Below are positions 34,218 to 43,671 of a stretch of 64,000 nucleotides of DNA, in pieces. The stretch is taken from contig JAUPFV010000003.1 in assembly GCA_036936605.1 (NCBI GenBank), positions 80,150,273 through 80,214,272 on the forward strand. The letters run 5' to 3'. The notes beneath the pieces were generated by a model, which was given only the letters and a program-made list of their open reading frames with translations, did no database searches and was not told where the DNA came from. Source of the DNA: Limnanthes douglasii subsp. nivea (Eukaryota > Streptophyta > Magnoliopsida > Brassicales > Limnanthaceae). A program made the position numbers and the translations under genes. Position 1 is the stretch's first letter. Each line of letters begins with the position of its first letter.

Positions 34218-34973
34218 AATAACAAGAACTTTGACATCTTAAGGCCCAACCCACTGACCAAATAATTGTTAGGCACCAAGATGATGTTGTAATAGTTGAA
34301 CCATATTGAAGCCTCTTGGATATATTTGGTATCTCATTCTTAGCATAAGAGATTTGATCCTATAGAATTAGCCAAATATGGAAATAAAATAGACAAAAAG
34401 TTATATGAATACAAATAACCATTCTCAATAGAGAAGAAAATATATCAAAACACTTTCAGAAGAGAAAACATTTACATTCAAACGTCTAGGTATGAGAACA
34501 AATGTGTTAATCCTTCTTTTTTTAGTTTCCTAATTGGTGGAGATCTAAAAAATATTCTTCTATTTTTTTTCATAGTCTGGGTTGTCTTCATTAGCACAGG
34601 ATGTCATAATAAAATAGAAGAGAGAAGTACCAAATCCTAATATAAATTTTGGCTAAGGAAAAAAAATTTAATTTCAAACCTTCCATAGACATGACATGAA
34701 AGAATAATGATACTTATCAGCTTCTTCAAACATTAGGAATACGTTGGTTGGGACATATTTTAGTTTCTCAAAACAAATTTAACAGATTCCTAGTGAGGGG
34801 GACCATGTCCACTATTAAATGTAGAAGTAAAAATTACTAATTATTCATAGAAAAATATCTAATAGTGTTTTCTTTGATTGTGGGAATTAAATATGAATTG
34901 GAAGACATTATAATAATATAAACACACTTGTGTGCATTTAGGATCTTAGTCTATATGGAATCCAGATAATTTC

Positions 34974-35195
34974 TCACAAAAATACTTTCCTCTTTTGAAA
35001 CATTATAATTTCATCCAGCATTGCCGAAGCTAGAGCAGATGAAGTCTCATATACATAAGTAACAAGAGAGATGCCAAATTCCATAGGGCCACTTATAGGA
35101 CCAAATTTCTCAAACTCAACATTATTTTCTCGATTTTGACTATCAAAGTGTGTTACATTTTCATCCATTCTTGTAATTTTTTTTAGTATGGCCAT
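34974..35195 (-). CDS. Unrecognised short ORF
   Basis: 73 residues starting MAILKKITRMDENVTHFD, no recognised domain. Same strand as the ORF at 33717-34217, so both could be remnants of one antisense gene. Weak support. Confidence 0.2.
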   Translation of the reverse strand: MAILKKITRMDENVTHFDSQNRENNVEFEKFGPISGPMEFGISLVTYVYETSSALASAMLDEIIMFQKRKVFL

Positions 35196-35199
35196 TTCT

Positions 35200-36033
35200 G
35201 TATTAATAAATATGAAAAGTGATATGGTTTATGAAACAAAACTGAAGGGAAAACTTAAAGTGAAAAACTTAAAGTATAAAGGAATAAGAAATGAAGAAGA
35301 CAAAGAAGAGCTTAAGAGAGTAAAAATTGTGAAGTCTATAAACAAATAAAACAATTATTGAAAGAGGAAATAAGTAAATCTTAACGTTAAATTGTTTTAA
35401 CCAACGTTACATATTGTCTTGCATATTAAAAAAACATAATCTAATGAGTCTAAGGACTGATATAAAAAAGTTAAACAATCCTGATGCGTGGGACAATAAA
35501 ATTTTATTACACGCTTGCAACATGTGTAAAGAAACTCTTCACTCTCTTAAAAGTAATGCAAACAATTTATTAATAACTTTAATACTTAATTTTTCACCTT
35601 GGAAGGTACAAAAAATGGCCAAAAAATATTCAAAGAAAACATTCAACAACAATATTTATGTATGAAAGAAAGTCACAAACGTACAAAAAATGACGTATCA
35701 GATTACATGCTAAGGATTCCACATCAATCATTAGTCTTTATTTCGTAGTTTAAAAGGATTGTGGGAGGGGTTTGTCTTATACATCTGCAGAAAATATGAA
35801 ACGATGTTTTTAAAATTAATTTCCTCTCAAATTCATGCATATATTATATTGAATAAATTCCCTTCGTACGGGATAAACAATTACTAATAAATAAAAAACA
35901 TAGGAACTCCTATTTATATTTTTACTCTCTTTCCTTCAGAAAAATAAAGGTTTTTATCTTCAATGGATATTTGGGTCGACGAAGGGTTTTAAACGAGATA
36001 TTTAGAAGGAAAACAAGCCCTAAAACTATGGTC
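35200..36033. other. AT-rich spacer, no gene
   Basis: No recognisable coding sequence. It contains the left flank of the young Tat insertion, including one arm of an inverted repeat at 36024-36032. Confidence 0.5.
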
Positions 36034-36038
36034 AGTTC
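36034..36038. repeat. Target duplication AGTTC, left
   Basis: Perfect match to 46556-46560; fixes the ends of the Tat element. Confidence 0.93.
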
Positions 36039-36509
36039 TGGTGAGGATAAAAGTAGCCTGAGGGTAGGCTGGTAATTTCAAGTGGAGTTTTAAGGCGGCG
36101 TGAGGGTGTTTCAGGGTGGTGTGAAGGTGTTTCAAGATATTTCAAGGTGGAGAGAGAATTGAGCAGCTTGGCAGCAGTAAAATTTTTGTTACCCATAGTT
36201 AATGCTGGTGGTTGGGTATTTATAGTATGTAGTTTGGGCCCTTATGGGCTTTCGGGTCAAGTTTAATGGACCCGGGTCATGTTTAAAGACCCATGAGTTT
36301 TAAGTAGATGAGCAGGCAGCTTAGTCAGATAGTGTTTAGGTATTTTAGTACTTTAGTCATAGTTTGAACTGCTTTAGATTTGCAGTATTCGAAGTCATCT
36401 GTCCGATTCAAAAGTCCTGTCCGAATTAAGCTCTTGGAGTCTGTCCGGTTTACGGAGAGATTTACCTTGGGATGCCCTTCCGGGGAGCACTCCGAATTCG
36501 GACTCATCA
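36039..36509 (-). repeat. 3' LTR of the young Tat element
   Basis: 471 bp, TGATGAG...CTCACCA on the minus strand. It differs from the 5' LTR at three sites, all C/T. Its own TATA-like TATAAATA (minus) is at 36217-36224. Confidence 0.95.
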
Positions 36510-36665
36510 GGAGCCACTTTTTTAGGTATTTGAACAAGTATCCTTGTCAAAGAACTGAAAAACAGTCTAATTCAGGAAGTGGTTTATCAATTCGGAGAGA
36601 GTTGAGAACAGAACCGGGCAGACCAAACGTTACGAATTCCAAACGGTTCTTGTCAGGGTTAATGG

Positions 36666-36675
36666 GACACGTGTC
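36666..36675 (+). promoter_or_regulatory. G-box palindrome in the antisense gene promoter
   Basis: GACACGTGTC, a perfect palindrome with the CACGTG core bound by plant bZIP and bHLH factors, 265 bp upstream of the antisense ATG. A CT-rich leader (36845-36935) with a 24-codon upstream ORF (36840-36914) lies between, a leader structure typical of plant mRNAs. Confidence 0.5.
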
Positions 36676-36839
36676 ACTCTCTGGTTGGTCTCTTTAGCCG
36701 TTTTTTCTCCTTGAAAGTTGCACCACTTTCTCGAACAAGTTACCTCTTTAAATGCTATTAATGACATCAGCGCCGTCTTTTAATCATTGCCCAACTTTTC
36801 GGATTCTCCTAGGAATCAAACCCCTTTTTTACATTTACT

Positions 36840-36914
36840 ATGAATTCTTTTCACCTTTCACAGTCTCACTATCTCTTTCACTTTGCCATTTCACCCAAAG
36901 CTTTATCTCTCTAA
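36840..36914 (+). CDS. Upstream ORF in the antisense gene leader
   Basis: An ATG-initiated 24-codon frame (MNSFHLSQSHYLFHFAI...) that ends 25 bp before the antisense gene ATG at 36940. If the leader is transcribed it would reduce translation of the main frame. No homology is recognised. Confidence 0.3.
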   Translation: MNSFHLSQSHYLFHFAISPKALSL

Positions 36915-36939
36915 AACCTCAAAATTTCCTTAGTTGTTT

Positions 36940-39922
36940 ATGTTCACAGCAAGAACAGCACTGATCAAGGGCGGTTGGCTTAATCTCTCAGAATTGGAGA
37001 AAGCTCAAAGGGTTGAAAAAGAGAAAAGACTTGCAGCAGGGCTTCCAGCGTCGCCTGTCGTGAAACCAGCCCCTTCAATCGAAGAATCTGACAGAGGTTC
37101 ATCTTCTTCTAAAGGTACAAAACCTAGAAAACTCTTTCAATCAACGCTCTCCCCATAGTATCTGGCTCTTCAGTCCAAGAGTCGATCCCTATTGTTGAAC
37201 CGGGGGTCACTATCACAAGTGTTAGGAAAAAATCCACTTTCATTGCTATGGGGTCCGACTCCGACCATTCTCCAGATAAACTAATCATGAAAAGACTAAG
37301 TAGATTGGTTAAAGGGATTCCTTCTAAAAGTACACCCTCAAAATCGGGGGCAAAAAATAGTGAATCAGGGTCTGGGGCAACTATTAGGACTCTCCGGGAA
37401 AGGCCGGTTGGTCCGGAGGCTAGCAGCCCACTACCTTCCAAAGAAACTTCGACCTCAGAAACTCAGACTGAGGTGAGAACTCAAAAACATACAAAGAGCC
37501 AACCGTCCAGAGGATCAGCTGTGCCAAGCTTCATCCCTCCCCGGGCTGTTTCTGCAGAAGCTCCCCCAACAATAATGGAGGAGAGGATGGAAGACTCCAC
37601 TGAGGAGGTTAGGTTTGAGTCCGAGTCTTCCGGACAAGCTGAAACTGCTATAGTGGTTGCTAAGAAGGGCAACGAGGACTTGTATCTGAGGCGTCCGGAC
37701 CTGCCGGAGAGCCTCGAAGGGAGAGTAGGGCCCTGCTTTCACAAGGTAGAGTTCAAATATCTTTTATCTCTGTTAAAGACCAAGTATGCGTTCATTCATA
37801 CTAGAGATCTGGGACGACTGCGTACTAAGTGGGGGATCCCTGAGAATGTAAAGATTCGAATTCCCATCGATCCAGAGACCCCGATGGACTGCAAAAGAAA
37901 TACGATAGTCTTCTTTACGGAGCTATTCAACTGGGGACTTAGGTTCCCACTGGACCCAGAGATAGTGCGCTATTTTCATTTGGTCAAGCTATGTCCAACA
38001 CAGCTAACCCCAACGGTTGGTACACCTTGATGTCATGTATTATGGCGTCTAGGCTATCCAGAATTCCTCTTCCTATGGAAGAGTTTGCAGCTGTGGCTAA
38101 CTTGTGCAAACACAATCAGTTCCCCTTTTACCATTTCAACATGGGGAACGATCTTAAAGCTGTTGACGATCTCATGGAGTCGGAGAGCAAGTGGAGGAGC
38201 CAGTTCCTGTTCGTCAGTGGCTCATGGGAGAATGGCAAGAAAATTAAAACCGGGGAGAATCCTAGCCTACTTCGAAGTAGATGGAGGAGCGATCGTAAGT
38301 TTTTATTCTAAGTCTCTGTTCGAACCTCTCTTTCCTTTAAGTTTATACTAATTAGATTTTCTTTTGTTTTGTCAAAGCTGCCAAAGGAGTTCGGGGACTA
38401 TCTGAAGGCCGGACAGGTCACCTGTGGCAAGCTCAATGCTTGGGCCGCAGAGAACTGGGAGAACCGGTTTCATAAAGCCTTCACTCCTGGAAACCTAGCG
38501 AGGTCTCACCTGTGGAACACCACAGGTCGAAGAGACTTAACCTGGGAGGAGTTCTCCACCCCACCTGGTGAAGATGTCGTGCTGAGAAGGTCTCATGAAC
38601 TGGATGGGAACCTCTTCCTTCCTGCCCGGGCCAAAGCCCCAAGTAAAATGAAGGGCAAGAAGAAGAAAGGCAGGAAAGCGGTAGAGGATACTGAGAAAGA
38701 GGCCCCAATGGATTCAGAGGTGCCAGCCCAGGCTCAAGTTGATGCAAACCTTCTACAAGTGGTAGAACAGGAGAGCGAGAAACAAGGAGTGAAGCCCCCA
38801 AAACCGTCAAGGGCTTCTAAACGGGCTTGTAAGCAAGCAAGTGACAGTGCTGACAGGGAAGTCAAAAAGAAAAAGACTTCCCAAGGAGAAGAGCTCGCTC
38901 TCCGGGATCCGGAGCCCACTTTCCCAACCGACCCGACGTTAGCCGAAGAGATCCCAGGGAATCTTAATGAAGGGATTCCAATGGAATTCCATACTGATGA
39001 GGTCGAAAGGGGAGAGATTAACATGGATGAAGTGGACGTCACCGGTCTTGGTGAACTAGGTGATTATTTCCTTGGCCTGTCCAGAGACGAATTCGCAGGA
39101 CCATATGTTCCCCCAAGTAGTTCCAACACAGTGAACTTCAATGGTAAGACTTTTATGGTTTCCAGTGAGAGGGACATCATAGCCCACTCTCTCCTTAGCA
39201 ACGTGCATCCAGTACTTACCTTGGAAAGGCAAGTCCGGAGTCAGGCAACCACCATCAAAGACCTCAAGTCTGAGAAGGAGAAGCTGTCCGATGACCTCAG
39301 GACTGCTGCCACTAAGGTTGATTTACTTAAGGAATCGAACGAACAGCTAAAGAAGAATCACAATGAAAGCAACACAAAAGTTGCTTCTTTAGAAGAGACC
39401 GTAAAAGATCTCCGGGCTAAGCTGTCCGGACTGGAGAAGGATTTGACAGCCTCAAGGGAAGAAACTGCAGCAAAGGAGAAGCTTGTCACCAATCTGACCA
39501 CTGACAAACTTGCTTTAGAGAATGCAGTAAACCGGGCTGTTGAAGAGAAAGATGCTTTGGTGAAGGATCAAGAGGCCATGATAAAGGCCAAAATCAACGC
39601 TTATGCCAGGGAGATATTACGGAGTGAAGAATTAATGATTGACAAGGTGAAGTCCGATATGGTCCTCCTGTTTCACGAGAAGTTCCCGAAGAGGAGACTA
39701 GGGGACTTATGGCGCTATGTGGATGACGATGATCTCCCATACTGGACCATGGTTGATGAATGGTACACCGATGTGTCCTCGTCTGGTGACGAAGAGGAAA
39801 CCGGGGAGAGCCCAGGTGAGGAGGAGATTGACCCCAAAGGTAAGAAGATTGTCAAGGAGAAGAGCGACATCAAAGGCAAGAAAGCAGATGAGGGTGAGCC
39901 ATCTTCAAAGGCTCAACCTTAA
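36940..39922 (+). CDS. Antisense ORF of the Tat element (gypsy-type transposon domain, coiled coil)
   Basis: An additional gene on the strand opposite gag-pol. Pieces: 36940-37114 (MFTARTALIKGGWLNLSELE), 37174-38020, 38000-38294 and 38378-39922. The middle contains the conserved plant domain often labelled 'putative gypsy type transposon' (GIPENVKIRIP, NWGLRFPLDPEIVRYF, SRLSRIPLPMEEFAAV, KWRSQFLFVSGSWENG). The last exon encodes Lys-rich patches, then a long coiled coil (about residues 285-410 of that frame) and an acidic tail. Likely introns: 37115-37173 (frame-restoring, GT...AG, 59 nt) and 38295-38377 (GTAAGT...CAAAG). Compared with the copy at 50271-52366, one base seems lost near 38000 and two at the 38378 acceptor, so this copy may be inactive. 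Function unknown; Tat elements often carry such ORFs. Confidence 0.75.
38295..38377 (+). other. Probable intron of the antisense gene
   Basis: 83 nt from a consensus GTAAGT donor to a pyrimidine-rich TTTTGTTTTGTCAAAG acceptor. The diverged copy near 51150 has a similar TTTTAAAG acceptor before the same LPxxFG protein motif, supporting an intron here in the family. Confidence 0.6.
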
Positions 39923-39957
39923 TTTATAATTTGTTTTGTTTATCTTTTGTTTTGAAC

Positions 39958-40230
39958 TAAAGTCCTTGGAAGGCCAATGCACCTTTGTTGTGATGGTGTC
40001 CGTATTATTCGGACAGATTTTTGTACTGTACCCAAACATGTTCAAAAAGTCCTTGGAAGGCCAAGGCAACTTTAAGTTGTTGAATGAATGCTTTTATTTT
40101 ACTCAACCATCTTCTTCTTTTATTATTTGTCTCACTTTAGACAGCTAGAATTTAAGTAGCTTTAAGTTATTGTATTGTGAGAGTGTTTAGTTTCTCTGGC
40201 TAGTATTTAAGTAGCCTTTAGTCCTTTCAG
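39958..40230. repeat. Short direct repeats in the spacer between the antisense gene and integrase
   Basis: AAGTCCTTGGAAGGCCAA occurs at about 39960 and 40050, and AGTATTTAAGTAGCyTTA-type words recur near 40150-40220. The stretch 39923-40391 is the convergent 3' region of the antisense gene and pol and has no other gene. Confidence 0.55.
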
Positions 40231-40391
40231 TCCGGGTAGTATGACAAACAACAGAATTTTACAAAAACTTAGAAAATTATTGAAGAAAGCATCAAGTTTT
40301 ATTGAAAGCTCTCCGTGGTGCCGAAGAGAGGAAGCGGTATGCCCCCAAATATTTACATGGATGTTTAAACAAGTAAATATTTACATAAGCT

Positions 40392-41354
40392 TTACTCCAA
40401 GTACATTCGAAGGTGTTCAATATTCCAAGGGTGAGTTAAAACCCTGCCATCTCTGTCTTCCAACCAGTATGTCCCAGGCTTGATTCTTTCAACCACAGTA
40501 TACGGACCCTCCCAAGTTGGGGCCAGCTTTCCGAAGAGCTTTTCCTTGGTGTGCAAGAAAACTTTTCTCAATACTTTATCTCCTGGTTGAAAATCCCTTC
40601 TTTTAACTTTAGAAGCAAACCTGCTTCTCATCAAGCCTTGATAATGTGTCATTCTAAGATGAGCTTTTACCCGCCTTTCTTCAATTAAATCAAGTTGATT
40701 TCTAATTGTCATCTCATTAGCCTGTCCGGAGAAGTTATGAACACAAAAGGAGGGGAGTGTCTTCTCTATGGGAGCTACTGCATCCATCCCATAGACCAAG
40801 GCAAAGGGGGATTCTTGTGTTGCAGCCCCAGGTGTTGTCCGGTAGGCCCACAGGACTTCTTGTAGATAACTAGGCCACTTTCCAGCAGCCCCTTCTAAGT
40901 TTTTCTTTAAGCCGGACAGTATTGTTCTATTAGCCACCTCAACTTGCCCATTGGCCTGTGGGTGGAAAGGTGAAGAAAAGCAATGCTGAATACCCCTTGA
41001 GGCACAGAAGCTCTCCATCTCTCTATTATCAAACTGCGGCCCATTGTCTGTTGTTATTTTCTGGGGGACACCAAATCTGCAACATATGTTGGACATAATG
41101 AATTTTATAACAGCTTTTGATGTTGTCCCTGCCAAGGGGGCTGCTTCTATCCACTTCGAGAAGTAGTCAATGGCTACTATTATGGTTTTACGCCCTCCGG
41201 ACGCCACAGGGAGAGGCCCAACTAAGTCCAATCCCCATCGAGCAAAAGGGATGGGCTCAGAAATTGATTCCAAAGGAATGGCTGGTACATGAATTTCATT
41301 GCTGTACCTCTGACATGGGTCACACCTCCTTACCAGCTCCTTAGCATCTTTCAT
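40392..41354 (-). pseudogene. Tat integrase
   Basis: The catalytic core and C-terminal part of a gypsy integrase, 320 residues from the methionine at 41354. The zinc-finger cysteines (CDPCQRY) are near residue 11. The catalytic Asp 43 (GLDLVGP), Asp 103 (TDNGPQF) and Glu 139 (NGQVEVANR) are all present. The C-terminal module follows (FQPGDKVLRKVF, LAPTWEGPYTVVERI, HPWNIEHLRMYLE). In frame upstream is a TAG at 41367-41369 and then the HH part of the zinc finger (LHDGEGSAHCGF), so the stop splits the domain. Confidence 0.92.
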
Positions 41355-41366
41355 AATTGATGGCCA

Positions 41367-41849
41367 CTAATATCCGGAGAGAAGCACTCTTCTTGTCAAA
41401 GCTCTAAATCCACAATGGGCTGATCCCTCACCATCATGCAATTCAGAGAGAACCATTTGTGACTCATGATCCCCTAAACAGCGTAGGAGAGGTTTGCTAT
41501 AGGACTTTTTGTACAAGACTTCTCTAATCATAATGAAACCACGAGCCCTGTATTTCAATGTTTTGGCTTGTGATTTATCCAAGGGCACGATGCCATCGGA
41601 CAGATATTGCATTAGAGGAGACCTCCAGTCTTGAGGCCGATTTACTTGTATTTCAAAGACTTCCTCTTTTTCACCTTCTTCAAGTTGAATCGAAGGGCTT
41701 TCAAGCACATGGATCCATGGGTAGGACTCCGTATATGCTATCGTTGCCAATGAGTCTGCTAATTCATTCTCTTCCTGGGGGATGTGCTCATAGACAACAG
41801 TTTTAAACTTTGACGCTTCATTTTTAAGGAGGAGCAAGTATTTGATCAA
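41367..41849 (-). pseudogene. Tat archaeal-type RNase H end and integrase zinc-finger start
   Basis: 161 codons. The start (MIKYLLLLKNEASKFKTVVY) closes the second RNase H, with the later Asp in ENELADSLATIA. Then comes a linker and the integrase N-terminus with the zinc-binding His pair in LSELHDGEGSAHCGF, ending VLLSGY and a TAG. Family members have YYWP here, so the TAG replaces a Tyr codon. A one-base frameshift at about 41862-41885 separates this from the preceding frame (RARKEQ in the shifted frame). Confidence 0.88.
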
Positions 41850-42394
41850 TTGCTCCTTTCTGGCTCTGACAGGCCTAGAGCATGGTGGACAAGCAATTGG
41901 GAGTCACTTAGTAGCTTGACCATTTTTTCTCCACAGATGTACGCCAATTTTAACCCAGCTATAGCTGCTTCGTATTCGGACTCATTATTGGACGCCCTGA
42001 AAGCAAAACAAATAGCTTGGAACATGTTGTCCCCATAGGGGGAAGTGAGACATATTCCTGCCCCAGATCCCATGGTACTGGACCCTCCGTCTGTTCGGAC
42101 AATCCACACTTTTTTGTCTTTTGAATCAGCAGGTTGTTCTGAATCCCTATCAGAATGGAATTCGACCAGAAAATCAGCCACAGCTTGAGCTTTTACTGCT
42201 GTCCGAGGAGCAAAGTCTACGTCGAAGTCCCCCAACTCTACTGACCCCTTTGTCATTCTGCTCGAGATGTCTGCTTTTTGAAGGACATTCTTTAAAGGGA
42301 AAGATGTTCGGACAACGATAGGATGAGCCTGGAAGTAGGGTCTCATTTTTCTTGCAGCTATTACCAAAGCCAAAGCTAGTTTTTCAAGTTTCAA
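41846..42394 (-). pseudogene. Tat archaeal-type RNase H (second RNase H)
   Basis: 182 codons. It begins in the tail of the retroviral-type RNase H (KLEKLALALVIAARKMRPYF, AHPIVVRT) and then carries a separate archaeal/plant-type RNase H with Asp 102 (RTDGGSS), Glu 138 (ASNNESEYEAAIAGLK) and Asp 164 (LLSDSQLLV). Two RNase H domains in tandem mark the Tat lineage. The frame starts after a roughly 10-bp deletion relative to the family pattern near 42390, so it is out of frame with RT. Confidence 0.88.
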
Positions 42395-43668
42395 GCAGCA
42401 TCAATCAAGCTTTTGCTGATGTAATACACTGGGTGAGGATACCCATCAACCTCTCTTACTAACACAGCACTGATGGCACAACTTGAAACAGCCAGATATA
42501 CAAAAAGAGTCTCCCCATCGACTGGTTTAAACAAGGTCTTGGGAGAGGACAGATGCTTCTTGATTTCATTGAATGCCTCATCACACTGTGGTGTCCATTC
42601 AAACCCCTTTGCACCCTTCAAGGTTTGAAAGAAAGGAGCACATCTGTCCGAAGACCTGGAGATGAATCTGTTCAAAGCTGCCAACCTCCCCGTTAATCGC
42701 TGTACTTCTTTAATGTTTCGAGGAGGCTCCATTTGGAACAAAGCATTGAGTTGGTCCGGGTCGGGTTGTATTCCATGCTCACTTATGATATACCCTAAGA
42801 ACTTCCCGGACTGCACTCCGAACACACACTTTTCAGGGTTTAACTTTAAATTCACTTTGGCCAAGTTGGCAAAAGTCTCTTGGAGGTCGGACAAGTGCAA
42901 CTGCTCATCCACGCTTTTCACCATCATATCGTCAATGTAAACCTCCATATTTCTTCCAATTTGATCAGCAAATGCCTTATTGACCAACCTTTGATAAGTA
43001 GCCCCAACATTTTTCAAACCAAAGGGCATCACCTTGTAACAGTGTAAACCTCTATCAGTAACAAAAGTGGTATGCTCTTGATCTTTTGGATCCACTTGGA
43101 TCTGATTGTACCCGGAGAATGCATCCATGAAGGAGAGTAGCTTGTTCCCTGAAGTAGAGTCTACTAACTGGTCTATCCGGGGAACCGGATACAAGTCTTT
43201 TGGACAAGCTCGATTGAGGTCTGTGAAGTCAATGCACATACGCCATTTACCATTCTTCTTTATTACCAAGACAGGATTGGCAGTCCACAACGGGTACTGA
43301 GATTCTTTAATGTGCCCCATCTTTGTGAGTCTGTCAACCTCCTGTACAATGACATCAGCCTTTTCTTTTGAGAAAGCTCTCCTTTTTTGTACCACTGGTG
43401 CCACATCTCTCAGGACTGATAGGTGATGGGAAATCACCTCTGATGGAACTCCAGTAACATCAGCATTGCACCAAGAAAAAACATGCTGATGGTCTTTCAA
43501 GAATTTCAACATTCCTTCTTTCAACATTGGTGGCATTTTGGATCCTATCTTGACATTTTTTCCTTCTTCTAAACAGTGTGTTTCAACCTCCTCAACTGGG
43601 ATCAACACTCCGGGGGTCTCTCTGGGGTCATCAATTTCACCCTCACCCCCAGAAAGGCCCTCAAACTG
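42391..43668 (-). CDS. Tat reverse transcriptase and first RNase H
   Basis: In frame with gag-protease after the amber codon, so it is probably expressed by readthrough, not from its own start. From QFEGLSGGEGEIDDP it passes through VTGVPSEVISHHLS, CIDFTDLNRACPKD, FMDAFSGYNQIQVD, VMPFGLKNVGATYQR and the catalytic YIDDMM (residues 224-227 of the part from 43608), then LGYIISEHGIQPDP and the first RNase H (FEWTPQCDEAF, then YLAVSSCAISAVLV). It terminates at a TGA (42391-42393) created by the frameshifting deletion. The RT motifs look intact. Confidence 0.93.
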   Translation of the reverse strand, partial: QFEGLSGGEGEIDDPRETPGVLIPVEEVETHCLEEGKNVKIGSKMPPMLKEGMLKFLKDHQHVFSWCNADVTGVPSEVISHHLSVLRDVAPVVQKRRAFSKEKADVIVQEVDRLTKMGHIKESQYPLWTANPVLVIKKNGKWRMCIDFTDLNRACPKDLYPVPRIDQLVDSTSGNKLLSFMDAFSGYNQIQVDPKDQEHTTFVTDRGLHCYKVMPFGLKNVGATYQRLVNKAFADQIGRNMEVYIDDMMVKSVDEQLHLSDLQETFANLAKVNLKLNPEKCVFGVQSGKFLGYIISEHGIQPDPDQLNALFQMEPPRNIKEVQRLTGRLAALNRFISRSSDRCAPFFQTLKGAKGFEWTPQCDEAFNEIKKHLSSPKTLFKPVDGETLFVYLAVSSCAISAVLVREVDGYPHPVYYISKSLIDAA

Positions 43669-43671
43669 CTA
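43669..43671 (-). promoter_or_regulatory. In-frame amber codon between gag-protease and RT
   Basis: The minus strand reads CAA TAG CAG TTT. The frame on both sides is the same and open, and UAG followed by CAR and pyrimidines resembles the leaky plant-virus readthrough context (UAG CAR YYA), though the sixth base is U, not A. It may set the Gag:Pol ratio; it could also be a chance mutation. Confidence 0.5.
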
